From Heliocidaris erythrogramma (lineage: Eukaryota; Echinodermata; Echinoidea; Camarodonta; Echinometridae): 64,000 nucleotides of DNA. A program made the position numbers and the translations under genes. Below are positions 34,341 through 47,704 of this stretch, piece after piece (the stretch's first letter is position 1; every line of letters begins with the position of its first letter). Location of the stretch: the NCBI GenBank assembly GCA_025617745.1, contig CM046863.1, forward strand, positions 9,412,935-9,476,934, given 5' to 3'. Below the pieces are notes generated by a model that searched no databases, was not told the DNA's origin, and worked only from the letters and a program-made list of their open reading frames with translations.

Positions 34341-36514
34341 CCCTATAGCTAGAAGGTCCGATAGTTAGCGGGTCCGATAGACCGACACCCAATAGATAGA
34401 AGGTTCGATAGACCGAATGTACGAGAGGGTCCAGTTGACAGAAGGTTCTATAGACCGAATGACCAACGGGTCCGCTAGTCAGAAGGTCCGATAGATAGAA
34501 GGTTCGATAGTCCGAATGTACATGAGGGTCCAATAGACAGAAGGTTCTATAGACCGATCGGCAAAAGGGTCCGATAGTTCGAAGGTTCAGTAGGGGTCCG
34601 ATAGTTAGAAGGTCCGATAGACCGACAATAAATACGTAAAAAGGGTAAAAAATAAGTGGTTAAAATAATTGGGGGCGTTATGTTTTCAGATGTTTTCAAA
34701 TGTGGGCGCGGGAATTCCCTCCCCCTTCCACTTTTCATGCCTGAAAAGGGGGTTCAAACCAAAGAAAAAGCAAAAAAGGAAGAGGTTGAAAAGAAAAGAA
34801 GAAAAGAAAAGAAAGGAAAAGAAGAGAAAACGAAAAGAAGAAATCAGAAAGGAAAGAGAAGAAAACAAAAATTCAAAAACTTCGCTCACTAGCATTATTA
34901 GGGTTATTCACCAATGCCCATTATGTTTTCATTATTGATATTAGTTATTAATATAATCGTCATATGTATGTATATAAACCAATGGCAATTATATTAATAA
35001 GTCATATGCTTATGGAAGTTATTTGGTTTGCATCTTGAATCTCTAGCTAATGTTATGCTATTTTTCTACTCAAAGAATGTTGGCAACATAACTGAAAGGA
35101 ATCGAGCAGTAAGTTGACCTAAAGGGGCTAAAGAGATGAATTTTCAGAAATAATGGCCTGTGACAATAGTCTCTTCCCAATATGAGAACGGAAGATGCCG
35201 ATAACATGTTACACAGATTATGAGAACGGAATAACAATACGCTAGAACCTATTCTCAGGATACAACATTTTTCTTTTCTCTCTCTCTCTCTCTCTCTCGT
35301 TTGCTCGCTTTGATCGCTCATACAATCAAGAAACTAGGCCTAGATTCTTGCAGCAAGCACCTCTTACGTCCTGCAGCAACAAGAAGCCCGAATATCATAA
35401 TATTCGGGCAGTGAGGTATCCGACTATTCTCGAATTCTCCCACCCCCCCCCCCCCAAAAAAAAAAAAAAAAAATTGTATAATTTACCCGACAGAGTCCAC
35501 AGACTAAAATTTGCCACAATGTAGTGGTATGGGTGTAGTCGGTGAACATTCAAAAAGTATAAAAGCTGACATCATAGCTGGTAGGAAAATATCACCTGAC
35601 AACCCTAAAAAAAAATGGAAACGCCCCCCTCCCAAGAAGGTTGTAGGGCCTAATTGAAACAATTTCATTTTTATGGGTCAGAATCTTATCTTTTGTTACT
35701 TTTAATGAAAACTCAACTATAAAATGTGCACCCCATAAGATTTCTTTGTTTAAAAAATAACACTTGTGTTAGAAGGGGACGCCCTTTCCTCAGCTTGCTC
35801 CACTAGAATAAAATGCTTCGGGCATGATGGGCCTCGGGGCATCAGTATGCACCATATAATTAGATTTCCATGTTTCAAAAAATGGTCAGCGTTCCCCATT
35901 GCCAATACATCGGTTTAGTGGCAATGTTAACCGGGGGGGGGGGGGGGCTCAGCTGCATGGGTGGACCACCCCCGCCCCACGGTGATGATGATGATGCTCT
36001 GATAAAAATACTTTTAACATGTTGAAAATGTATAAAACAAAACTTTAAAATAAGTTCCCCATTCTTTTTTTTTTGGGGGGGGGGGGGGAGAGTGTGGGCC
36101 TACAGACCTAGTGCATCGGTTTATTACAATACACATAGAAGAAGATAAGGCATTACCCTTTTCCTTTTATGAAATAAAATTATTAAAAACTTACTATATA
36201 CACTTATTTTACCCTTTTTACGTTATTGTCGGTCTATCGGACCTTCTAACTATCGGACCCCTACTGAACCTTCGGACTATCGGACCCTTTTGTCGATTCG
36301 GTCTATCGAACCTTCTATCTATCGGACCTTCTGACTGTCGGACCCCATTGGACATTCGATCTATAGAACCTTCGGACTATCGGACCCTCCGCTGATTCGG
36401 TCTATAGAACCGTCTGTCTATTGGACCCTCTCGTACATTCGGTCTATCGAACCTTCTATCTATTGGGTGTCGGTCTATCGGACCCGCTAACTATTGGACC
36501 TTCTAGCTATAGGG
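34341..36514. mobile_element. Fold-back transposon with sub-repeated inverted arms
   Basis: The arms at 34,341-~34,660 and ~36,201-36,514 are inverted copies. Each is built of about 16-18-bp degenerate units such as GGTCCGATAGTTAGAA and GGTTCGATAGACCGAAT. The outer ends are CCCTATAGCTAGAAGGTCC and its complement. The 1.5-kb middle has no transposase; it holds purine-rich and poly-G tracts. Long inverted repeats made of short tandem units recall the TU fold-back elements described from sea urchin, but identity with TU is not claimed. No clear target duplication was seen. Confidence 0.8.
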
Positions 36515-37213
36515 CTGTAACCATTATGATTATAAACTTCATGTAGTACATGTACCATAATAGCGAATGTATCCATTTGGTTTCATTTTCGAACACTGGT
36601 TTACTTGGAACATTATTAATTACTGTACCCTCTTTAAAGCCACGGTGAAAAATTAGTCAATAAACCATATTTTGAGTATGACTACATAGAAGACTGTAAA
36701 TAAGCTTGTTTTTATAATGCATATATTTTAATATATTTTCCTCAAGTGCTTTTAATCAGATAATATGGATGAATGAAATGATATAAAATAAAGATGGTAT
36801 AAATAAAACGGAACAATTTTATTCTAGGAGGGACCTTATTGCATGGCAGGAGGCGGGTCATTTTTCACTACTTTAAACTAGTTACAGCATTTGTTTGCCC
36901 TGTGTATTGAATGTGACCTGTTTAAGGCATATCAGAATATATCGTTTATGGAGCATTCGAATACGATTGTCCTTCGTCGGTTGATGTAAAATGACACAAA
37001 ACTCAACCATAAATGAAGCAACTAATGACCAATGCTTTGTGTGCAGTGATCAGTGTTCTCAGACTAATGTTTTTGCCCCTGGAATTCATCATTATTTCAC
37101 TGTTTTAACAAAACAATATGCAACGTAGATATCACCTTGCGTGATGGTATTGTATACTCGTCGCACTCATCACAACCGGAGTCGAGTACGGATCCTCGTT
37201 TGTCTCAAAACTA
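36515..37213. other. AT-rich spacer, probably including the LINE 5' UTR
   Basis: No gene is seen. The last 100 bp or so may belong to the 5' untranslated part of the following LINE, whose 5' end I could not fix. Confidence 0.5.
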
Positions 37214-37318
37214 GTGAATTATCTAGCAGTATTTCGAGTCTCCAGTTATAGAAATTGCCTCTCTGGTCCCACCTGTGGAAAATTTTGTGTTGCCATCTTC
37301 CAGCTTCATTTCACTATC

Positions 37319-38217
37319 ATGCCTGAGAAGAAATCCAAGGAGAGGAATGCAGGGAAATTCCTTTCCCAAGCCGCAAAAAAACCACAAGGACACCCATCCC
37401 CCAGACGCCCATTTGTTGATAATCCAGATATCAACAACAAGGTTCTTGCCGCACAAGGCATGGCGGCTCCAGTGGATGGAAAGGAGATGGAGAAGGGGCT
37501 CTTCATTAATTTTGACATAGAGGACCACCTCCAAGATGTCAAGTCTACAGAACGTGGAGAATTCGCTGAGCTAATTTCAAAGGCTGTAAAAGCAGCCGTA
37601 GAAGCAGCAATTCCAGCTATTGTCACGGCTGTTAAAGATGTCTGCCTCTCAGCCGTCAAGCAGGAGGTAAACCCCCACCTACTCCGCCTCCAGTACAGCC
37701 AAGATGAGGTAGCACAACAACTGAGGCGGGACAATCTCCGCATCACTGGTGTAGAGGAGGGAGAGGAGACAGATGAGGGAACGAACAGAAGGAGGAAAGT
37801 GAAGAGATGCTACAAGAAAAAGTGGTCAAAGTTGCAGGGAAAGCAGGTGTCACTTTATCGAGGGAGGATATCTCAGAATGCTTCCGCGTTGGAAAGAAGA
37901 TCCAGGGGAGGTCTCGCCAGATTTTGGTGCGGTTTTCACTGAGGAGGAAGCGGGATGCAATTTATGCAGGTCGCTTCAAACTGAAAGGGAAATTGGATGG
38001 AGTATACATCAATGAGGACATCACTCCCATGAGGTTTGCTGTCCTCAAAGCTGCCAAAGGAAGTCCTTCTGTGAAGAGAGTTTCAACGCAGAATGGAAAC
38101 ATTATTTGCAAGTTGCAAGATGATAGCTTCAAAAAGATCGTCTCTCCCGATGACCTATTTGAAATAGGACTGGACACCATAGACTACCGACGGTTCAAGC
38201 TGCATTTTATGGAATGA
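37319..38217 (+). pseudogene. LINE ORF1 protein, one frameshift
   Basis: It starts MPEKKSKERNAGKFLSQAAK, a basic N-terminus, followed by a central helical region rich in Ala/Val/Glu. A frameshift lies at about 37,775-37,800. The C-terminal half is then read in the next frame (DISECFRVGKKIQGRSRQIL...VYINEDITPMRFAVLKAAKG). That block is typical of ORF1 RNA-binding proteins of animal LINEs, an RRM-like/C-terminal domain that coats the element RNA. Confidence 0.75.
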
Positions 38218-38266
38218 AAGCACATTGGCCTTTTTATAAGGCAATAAGAAATATTAATAAATATTA

Positions 38267-41218
38267 ATGATTGATACAAAATTGTCTTATGAATTGTTAC
38301 CGAATGATATTGATAATATTCTGAAGTTTGACACATCCAGTTCTTTTAAATTGACTCATGTAAATATACGCTCCTTGATGAAAAATTTTGAAGGCCTTAA
38401 ACTGGTGTATGAAGATTGTATCCATACTAAATTTGACATTATTGGTTTATCTGAAGTCTGGGATGTAACTAATACATGTACTTCTGTTTTAGGTTTACAA
38501 GGCTATACTCTTGAAGTAGACTGTCGGAAAAATGATTTGAGAGGAGGAGGGGTTGGAGCTTATATCAAATCAGACCTAAAGTACACCCGCTTAAATTGCG
38601 ATATTACCCATGCAGAATCTCTTTGGTTACAAGTTAACATCACTAATGCACTTACAATAATCGTGGCTGTACTGTATAGAAAACCTAGTACAAATGTTAA
38701 AGAGTTCCGAGACAGTTTGTTAGATACACTGGAACAACTCAAAATTGATAAACATAAATGTATACTCCTAGGAGATTTTAATGTGAATATGTTAAGTGTA
38801 GAAGAAATAGTGGATGATTTCACCTCATCTCTACAATGTGTGGGACTAGGACAATTAATTAAATCGCCGACAAGAGTAACCAAAGAATCATCTACATTAT
38901 TAGACCACATTTATACAAACATTGATATGGTTGAATGCCATTCAGGAGTCATCCAAACTGACATCTCCGATCATTTTGCCGTGTTTGTAATTTTCAAGGA
39001 CATAGCCAAGGAATGCTCGAATCCGAAAAATATTACGTATCGGTGCTATAGGAAATACAATATTGAACAATTTACAGAAGACCTTTCTATCTCGAACTGG
39101 GAGGAGGTATTCTATTGCCACGATGTGAATGTTGCATACTCTACTTTTTGTACAATTTTCTCAAATATCTGTAATAAACATGCACCACTGATAACTAAAC
39201 GAATTGGGGAAAAGAAAGATACCAAAAGGAAGCCATGGATTACGAAAGGGATAATTAAATCAATAAGAAAGAAACAAAAGTTGTATGCCAAAGTCTTACG
39301 GACAAATCATGATGAAGATGTCGTGAAAAAATTTAAGAAATATAGAAATGTTTTGACTACGGTATTAAAGAATGCAAAGAGAACATATTATAGCAATTTA
39401 TTACATGTAAACCGGTGGAATACTAGTAAGACATGGAGTATCATTAATGAATTATTAGTCGGAAAGAAAAAAATATCGCAAGTCGCTGAGATAGACAGGC
39501 TTATCAAAAAGGTCAATGGAAGAAATACACTCATTACATCTATGTATGATATTGTAAATGAATTCAATAATTTCTTTGTCAATATTGGTCCGAACTTAGC
39601 GGATACCTTACCAAATAGAAGTATGTCACATATACCTTACTTAGGGGTACAAGCTGATAATTCTTTATTTTGGAAGCCTGTTACTGAGGCTGAGGTTTTT
39701 AATCATCTCTTAAATCTAGATGTCAAAAAGGCTTGTGGTTATGACAATATACCTGGACGATTGTTAAGAGATGGTGCTGCCTACATAGCACGTGTCCTTA
39801 CATATATTTTTAATCTATCCTTAGAGTGTGGGAGGATGCCAGATGAAATGAAAATAGCAAAAGTTTCACCTATTCACAAAAAGGGACCAAAAGAGGAACC
39901 TGGAAATTACAGACCAATTTCGGTTTTACCAGTGTTAAGTAAAGTCTTTGAAAAAATAACAAATGGCCGGCTGATACAATTTTTAGAATCAAACAATACC
40001 TTTTACCATCATCAATATGGATTTAGAAAAAAATATAGTACAAAACTATCATTGATAAACTTGTCTAACACTATTTTGAAATCAATTGATGAGGGTAGAG
40101 CTACACTTGGGATTTTTATTGACTTCAAAAAAGCTTTTGATACTATAGATCATAAGGTCTTGATACATAAACTCTCTCATTATGGTATACGGGGTCTTCC
40201 GCTGAAATGGTTTGAAGACTATCTAGAAGGCAGGTATCAATATGTTCAATGTGGAGAAATAATCTCCAGCAAAATGAAAATCAGTTGCGGTGTTCCACAG
40301 GGGTCAGTTTTAGGACCAACACTGTTTTTACTTTATATCAATGACTTACCGTCAGTTTCTAACTTTTTCAATTTCAGACTATTTGCAGACGATTCTAACT
40401 TGTTTCACACATTTCCAGCAAATCAAAAGGAGATTGATGCCAATGAAATAAATATCAATATAAAGAAAATACACGAATGGTGCATTGCAAATAAGCTTAC
40501 TATCAACTCTCTGAAGACAAAATTTATGTTAATTAGCAGCAGGAGGAGAAAAGTCACATTATCAGGTGGACTAGAAATAGGTGGAGAAGTAATTGAAGAG
40601 GTTGATGAAGCAACTTTTGTAGGTATAACGATTGATAAACATTTGACTTGGCACAATCATATCCGAGCTATTAATTCATGTATACGGAAAAGAGTTGGAA
40701 TTTTATTCCGCCTGCGACATGTTGTACCCAAATATACATTGGTCTTATTATATAAGGCTTTTATAGAGCCACATCTAACCTATGGAATCGAGGTATAGGG
40801 GAGTACATACAAGAGTAGCTTAAATTGTATACTTTGCAGTCAAAAAATGGCAGTACGTGCCATCACATTTAGTCACTGGCGAGCTCATACTCGCCCATTA
40901 TTTCGAGAATTAAAGATCCTCAATGTGTTTGATATGCACTATTTATGTGTAGGAACCTTCATGTATGACCTGGGTAATAACAACTTACCCCACTCTTTAA
41001 TAGACTATTGTGATACAATACAGCACAATTATTTAACGAGACAAAAAACAGGTCGACATGTGCATTTACCAAAATTAAGGACTACCCAAGGACAATTTTC
41101 TCTTTCTTTTTTAGGAAGTGATTTATGGAATAGAATACCAACTGATATTAAATTGAAATCATCCAGAAGTAGTTTTAGGAAATCATTAAAAGAACATCTT
41201 TTAAGTAATGAAGTATAA
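38267..41218 (+). pseudogene. LINE ORF2: endonuclease-reverse transcriptase with one stop codon
   Basis: The first 843 codons are open and end at TAG (40,796-40,798). The same frame then continues to 41,218, so the full length would be 983 residues. An apurinic-type endonuclease lies at about residues 25-245: THVNIRSL, IIGLSEVWD (Glu), LLGDFNVNM and SDHFAVF (terminal Asp-His). The reverse transcriptase lies at about 500-770: GNYRPISVLPVLSKVFEKI, FIDFKKAFDTIDH, GVPQGSVLGPTLF, and catalytic FADD at residues 706-709. The part after the stop is the usual C-terminal region. The single stop is the only defect I can see. Confidence 0.92.
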
Positions 41219-41492
41219 TGTTTTACTCTCTATATCCATGTACATGTACATGTAACACCATGCTATCTATGTATGTGGTTGTAATTGTTATGTTTGTAAT
41301 GGAATTAATATCTTCTACTATGTAAATTTTGTAGAGGGGCCAGGCTCGACTAGCACTTGTGCTATTTTCTGGTCCCATTTACCAGCTATTATCATTTAAG
41401 TTTCAATCCTGTAACAATATTTACTGTGTGACAAATCTTGTACACATGTTATTGTTGGTGAATAAAATCAAATCAAATCAAATCAAAATCAA

Positions 41493-43059
41493 AAAGAAAT
41501 ATTACGAATGTTCGCCTATAGGTTTTAAAAAATAAATTTAATCATTTCCTGACGAAGCCCTATGGTCGAAAATTTGTAATATTTCATCTCTCTGACCGTT
41601 TTTTTTTTCTTCAAATTATTTTCTTGTTTTATATAATTATACATATGTCTAAAGTTGATATCTTGTTTTCATATGATTGCCACTGCTGGCCTTATATTGC
41701 ATCACTATAATACATAGACCTGTAGGTCATATCAACATTATCATACTTCAAGAATAAGAAATTACAACAGAGCCCGGTCTTATAAAGAGCTGTGATTGAT
41801 CGGAATCATTCGCAAGTCCTCAATTAAAACGTAAATTTTCAGTCTCCTATCTCTTGTTGCGGTTGATATGAATCTCAAATTAAGTTACGAAAAATGCGAT
41901 CAATCGCGACTCTTTTAAGATGGACCCATATTATAAATGTTAAATAATGAATGTCATCATAAACCATGAAGATGAAATGATTACAGATTACAATAAATAT
42001 ATGATTCCTGATTTTGTTCACAATATCAGTTTGCAAAGTTCTGGAAATGGAGGCATTGTATTGATTTTGATATGCTTTATGTTATTGAAGTCTTGTATAT
42101 AGTTGCAAAATTGATTTAGTCAGTGAAAAAAAAACGATTGGAAATTCTTTCGAAAAATTAACCTAAGGCAATTTCAATCGCCAGGTCCATCACCTTTGGA
42201 AATTTGCAAACATTACAATCAGGGGCGTATCCAGGGGGGCGCCTGTTGCGCCCCCCCCCCCCCCACTATTGGCCGTCGTAAAAAAAAAATAGCAAAAAAA
42301 AAAAAAAAAAAATCCCCATACCAATTGAAAATATTGTTCATTAAATAGGCTTCAAAATTGGTCACATATAGCACTATTTTGCATCTCAGCCACTGACAAT
42401 GGGGGCATTTCTTAATCCGAACTTATTTTATATGGGAGGTACAATAGGCTATTGAAATTGCCTTTGAGTTAAGTTTTCAAAAGTCTTTCCAATCGTGAAG
42501 CGTAGCATTTTTACCCCGATTTATGTCAACTTTGCCTCTTTTTGAATAAAATGGATGGCTAACGCAAGATTTCGTTGAAGGTCTCCATTCAAATGCACTC
42601 ACAATTAAAAATAACTCCTGAACACCATGAAACTTTTGCAAAGGCTATTATTACATCTATTATTATTTTTAATTCATTATTTATTCATTTGTTTATTTTC
42701 TTGTTTTGTTTAGTTTACTTATGCTTGTTTGTTTGCTTTTTGTTTGTTTGTTATTGGTTTTGAGGGGGGTGGAAATGGCCAGTGCTCAGTATTCCATAGT
42801 CGCATTCTAACGAGCAGCCTGTCAATGCAAGTTGAAGAACTTAAAGACATTATCAACGAAGAAAGATAATACGTACTATTAAAAGATATGTCAGTAATAT
42901 CATTTGAAGCTTGAAGTTGGGGTTGAATATGGTTTCTTTTTTCATCTATTCACACTGCGTAATTAATGTATATGTTTTTTTATACCTGATACATAGATTC
43001 TGATTGGTCAAAACTATATTACATGACACGGCGCATCTCGATCTATCATTGCGTCAGAG
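41493..43059. other. Intergenic DNA with one MITE and poly-C/poly-A runs
   Basis: A short inverted-repeat element lies at 41,771-41,927: GGTCTTATAAAGAGCTGTGA with GATCAATCGCGACTCTTTTA at the other end. GGGGCGTATCCAGG at 42,222 followed by a C run and an A run (42,250-42,312) looks like a dispersed-repeat terminus. No coding exon is seen. Confidence 0.55.
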
Positions 43060-43254
43060 GCCCGAATTCACAAAGGAGGTTTAAACCATGGGTAAGTTTT
43101 AAACCTCCGTAAGCGTACTAAAATAAGCGTAAATAAGCGCACATTGCCCATGTGCGCGCTCACAGAAAATATATGATTGGATCGGATTCTGTGCGCACAT
43201 ACACTTAAAAAACCAGGAGGGGGTTTAAACCAAACCTCCTTTGTGAATTCGGGC
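43060..43254. mobile_element. Short MITE, 195 bp
   Basis: GCCCGAATTCACAAAGGAGG at 43,060 is repeated inverted at the right end (CCTCCTTTGTGAATTCGGGC), with TTTAAACC just inside both ends. There is no coding capacity. Part of the same arm occurs near 529-560. Confidence 0.8.
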
Positions 43255-43451
43255 GATGGGGTTTTGGCGTTTTGATAGAACGCCAAAACCTGTGATAGAA
43301 CGCGTAACCCCTCCGCGACATTTGCACACACGTACGTACACCAAATTTGGTTGAGGTTTTAAGAACGCTTTCGCGAGTTGCTAGGCTACAACTACGCAGC
43401 GCGTAAGTATTCAACATGAATCAATGAATCAATATGGACTGCTCTGTAATC

Positions 43452-43528
43452 GGTGGTGTTCATACCAGCCCTTCTATCACCCCCTGGACTTCGCCTCGGT
43501 GATAAAAGGGCCGGTATGAACACCACCT
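43452..43528. repeat. 77-bp hairpin
   Basis: GTGGTGTTCATACCAGCCCT pairs with its complement AGGGCCGGTATGAACACCAC around a short centre (CCCTGGACTTCGCCT). It may be a tiny MITE or a structured repeat. Confidence 0.6.
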
Positions 43529-43739
43529 TGGGAGTGATAATTTCCACCATCATCCTCATGAGCAGTCAATATTTTGTATAATATCAAACTCTCGTAAGTC
43601 GTTATAACAAGATAGTTCTGCCGTCCCACTTGTTTTTATTCTATTATTGTTCTTAATAGTCATGAATTTACAAGGTTTCAATGCAAGGTAATTTGCTTGA
43701 ATCCAAAGAGTTTGTAAAAATTAGGTTCCACTGTACGTG

Positions 43740-44118
43740 TATATATATGCAATGCGTTATTAAATGTATCACGAGATGTATTGTCACTGTTTGTAATCAT
43801 TCTGTACTCTGACTTTTGTACTTTTGTCTTAAGGGAATTGCTCTTAGGTTTAAACTGCTAATATGTAATTCTATAACATTTTTAAAGAATATGTTATTTC
43901 ATATTGTGCTGTATTGTCATCTATTTCTTTTAATGATTTCCACAGGTAGTTTCCAGTCACTATTTTCTTTTTAAAGAGTACCTTTCGTAATTACTATTGA
44001 AAATCTATTTTTGTTCACTCTATTTACATATACTTGTATTATATATAATATTGAATGTAAACCATGTCACGACTTTCATTGTCTGTTGGAAATGAATAAA
44101 CACGAATTTGAATTTGAA
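43740..44118 (+). repeat. LINE 3' end remnant
   Basis: An AT-rich untranslated-like stretch ends GGAAATGAATAAACACG followed by tandem AATTTG units at 44,101-44,118, the tail type of the LINEs in this window. No coding part is present. Confidence 0.5.
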
Positions 44119-46371
44119 TTTAGCTATTAATTTGTTTTGTAAAGCAAACAGCATCAGCTTTCGGGTTGCATGTGGTTTTAATTACACATCATTTTTGTAC
44201 ATATACATGCATAATGCTAATACAAACTATCTAGAGACTGGGTTATGTCATTTAGTTTGTAAATCCACTTCAATGCACCAGTGAGTTAGAGTTTCACACT
44301 TTAAAAAAATAAGAAAGTACAATACTTGTGAGCTTAGAAGTTGCAATGGTTACCTGCTTAATTTGGCTGAACACGATTGAATGGAATTATGAATAGATCT
44401 TCAGCTACTGACATAATATAAAAGACTAAAATATTCAAACACTGTGATTACGTAATATTTTGTATGAACTTCAATTGTACATACATGTATGCTCATTATG
44501 CAAACTATATAGAGACTGTGTTATATCAAGAATGTAATGAAACTTGTGAACTTTTTGTAACCCAGAAATTATCAAAAAGTAGAATGTGCAACATTAACAT
44601 ATATGTATCATGATTAAATGCTTGCACTGTATTTGATGTAAGATTAATGAGAGAAAGAGAGAGAGAGAATTTGATACAGAATAAGAAAATAAGCGATAAT
44701 AAGGACATGATAAGTCCGGGGGAGGGGGAGTATGTGATTGGGGCGTGTGGGTGTGTGTGGACAGGGTTGTATGTGTGTGTGTGTGTGTTATCCAGGATAT
44801 AGGATATTACAATGAGAAAAGAGAGGCGTTTGAATATCTTTATCTCTAACATTCGATTTTTTTTTTAGTTTGATCAAGCCCTTTGAAGCATTTTGAAATA
44901 TAGGGCATGTTACAAAGGCTGTCATTCCTTTGAATAATGTTGACAACAAAAAGATAATTCTAAGTCTTACTACACTGATGGTTTCATCAAACTTTTGAAC
45001 ACGTATAATTGGTTACTAAATATTATCATAAGGTATTAATTAATATGCAAATTGAATTTGTATATGACTGACCATTATCATATAACATTACACTTCTCAG
45101 AACACCATTTATATTCACAATAAGTATATATGCAGCAATTTTTTTTCTTTCTCTAGCAACTTTTGCTTTGTTTTCTGCCGTTACTTTTTACCGCCAAGTT
45201 TCAAACGTGGAAACATGACATTTCTGTTTCAGATACATATTTCCAACATATCTAGCACAATTATAGATACTTTCAAGATGTGGACCACGGAACTCAAAAA
45301 CTAAGGAAGAAAACAGGCCTCGGCCCATGGTCAATAGAGCTACTGAAGGGAATCATTAAATTTCACACCAAGACCTTACAACTTTGATCCTACATATGAT
45401 TTTGACTGCCCTGAGGGATGTATCATTTTTCTCACTTTTTTCTTACTTTTCATATTTTGAGGAATAACCTGGGTGGAAACGAACAGACTACCGAGCAATT
45501 GAGAATTATATTTTCTGGGGCTAAACAATACCTGAAGCAAATAAATGATATCACATGTACCACAAACACAGCAATAATGATGTTGCAGGTGGAATCAAGG
45601 TATGAATAAGAGGTAAGTCTTAGAACTAAACGGCATCTATCATGCCTATACAACATTCATTTCGTACACCTCAAGAACTCTGACACCCTGTCCGGCATAG
45701 TTATGGCAACAATATTTCACGTAATATTTCATCCAGTAATATAATCCACACGGGGGTATAATTTAAAAAAAAATAATAATTAAAAAAAGAATACAAATTA
45801 ATAGAATACTAGTTTACTTATTCCCACATTACTGCCATGATTATACAATATTCAACTATTCAAAGACTGATCTTTGTAATTTGAATTAATGATAATGTAT
45901 TCAAATGTTTCAGGGAACATTGTCTTTTTAAATACCTTTATAGTCCGAACCCCCTTAACTGACAAAGTTAATTGTATTGGTATACAGTTTCATATGTACG
46001 TTTCATGAATTGCTGTTCTGTTGCTTTTCTATTCACCCGAGGTGAATAGGAACAGTCACACACTTACATATATGAATTAAATCTAATGTTCTAACATGAA
46101 TGTGTAGCCCCTCTTTGGTACTACAGTAATTTTAGTGAAAGGGGACTAACCCTGTTAATTAATACTGAAGTGCATTGTGCATGTATATAGTGCTAGGAGT
46201 GAGTCGTTGTCTATACACACACAGAGTGTATGTGGTACACACCCGGGGGGGGGGGGGCACTCGTATATAATGTCACACATGTATGCGCCGCTGTGACGTC
46301 CCCCATTTTCAACCTTCTCGGGCCGCTCCCATGATATGCGATTTTCACTAACCGCACCTCGTTTGGCTTCA
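44119..46371. other. Intergenic DNA, nothing recognised
   Basis: Only simple repeats (GT/CA at 44,750-44,790; GA at 44,652-44,668; poly-G at 46,244-46,256) and AT-rich DNA are present. Frames here are short and without family resemblance. Confidence 0.55.
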
Positions 46372-47704
46372 GACTCGCTCCCTAGATATGAGAAAACAAT
46401 GCGCACAGCCCATTGTCCGGGAACGGTCACTCCCTAGCCTCCCAGGCCAGCGCAGCGGGGGGAGCTGGGCGGTCTAGAGCCCCCTAGTGCTAGCGGCAAG
46501 CTCAGCGAGATAAATCTGCATGCGACATCGAGTTTAGTGCATACCACTGAACTACTCTTACCACTGAATTCAGTGCAGTGGCATGTACAGTGTTAAAAAG
46601 AGCGCTGCGACCGCTGACTCAGCTCAGCACATGCACCGCATGTGTATCAGAGTAGTGAGATTGGGAGCAGCTAAAATTAGAACTGCATTGTATGTGCGCG
46701 TGCACATATTTCTTGGCGATAGGGGTTAATATATGAAGATGCTTCAGCCAATGATGAATGCTTTCTTTGGTAAAACCTCCAATGGAAACTTTTGCTCTGA
46801 AAACAATGCAACCACCTTTCTATATTAGTCTGACTGAGGTGCCAAATAGTAGTTCTGATCTATACAATATTAGAAAGAAGGTTCCACTTCCATTTATACA
46901 ATTAATGTTGTATTGTGTGATGTTTCAAATTGCTGTATCTATTTTATGATCTCTATAAACTGATAAAATAGAAGATGTTGGATTAATATATGGAGATGCT
47001 ACAGCCAATGATGAATACTTGTAAAGCCAAAAGGACCTGATTAATGATGTAATCACCTGTGTATATTATCCTGACATTCTGTTTTGCAGATAAATTTTAT
47101 TCTGTAAATAGGTTTTTAGTGAAAGTGTCACAATATACAGTACACCATTTGAGTTTTAAAACAAGCTTTGGTTCCAGTATGATTCTTTTATGACTTGAAT
47201 GTAAATTGTGTATTTTCTAAATAATTCAGATCAAGTTTTCTAGCTTTGATCTTGGTGCAAGAAATACACCTTTACATTTACCAAATCAAACCAAAACATA
47301 AGATTATTTTAGTCAATTAAAACAGTCAATTAATACACTACTTTAATAATATTAGCTTCTTAGACCCTCCAAATTCGCTCTGACCATGAACCTTTTAGTT
47401 TTAGCTCCCGAGACCCTCCAAAATGGGATTTCCCAACTAATTTTTAGCTCTTCAGACCCTCAAAATTAGCCCTGCCCATAAGCCCTTTCGCTCCTTAGAC
47501 CCTCAAAAATGAGCTTCCTGAATTAACCATTTAGCTCCTTAGCCCCCTGTTTTGAGATTGGCAGAGGCACACCCACATCCTAAAAAAGGTTGAGTGCCCC
47601 CCCCCCCCCCGAGACTAAGACCCTCTCTATTTTAGCAATGTCGATTAATAATTTTACTGATATTTTTAGATTGTTTATATTTGACTTATTACACATAACA
47701 TAGA

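Larger units (their letters stand above)
37214..41492 (+). mobile_element. Nearly full-length two-ORF LINE
   Basis: ORF1 (37,319-38,217) and ORF2 (38,267-41,218) lie 49 bp apart. They are followed by about 270 bp of 3' UTR and a tail of repeated AATCAA units after AATAAAATC (41,461-41,492). The endonuclease-RT order and simple-repeat tail fit the CR1/Daphne/L2 side of the jockey superfamily. Only one frameshift (ORF1) and one stop (ORF2) were found, so it is the youngest LINE here. The 5' end is approximate and no target duplication was identified. Confidence 0.88.

Noticed and set aside
34360-34640. CRISPR-like short repeats
   Set aside because: The units are degenerate and contiguous without unique spacers, and they are mirrored at 36,201-36,514. 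The genome is eukaryotic, and this is a fold-back arm.
34656-34938. Lys/Glu-rich frames of 78-89 codons
   Set aside because: They lie in a GA/AAG tract inside the fold-back element and are compositional.
37214-37318. Longer ORF1 starting at 37,214
   Set aside because: The 35 extra codons look like 5' UTR translation. The basic start MPEKKSKERN at 37,319 is more typical of ORF1 proteins.
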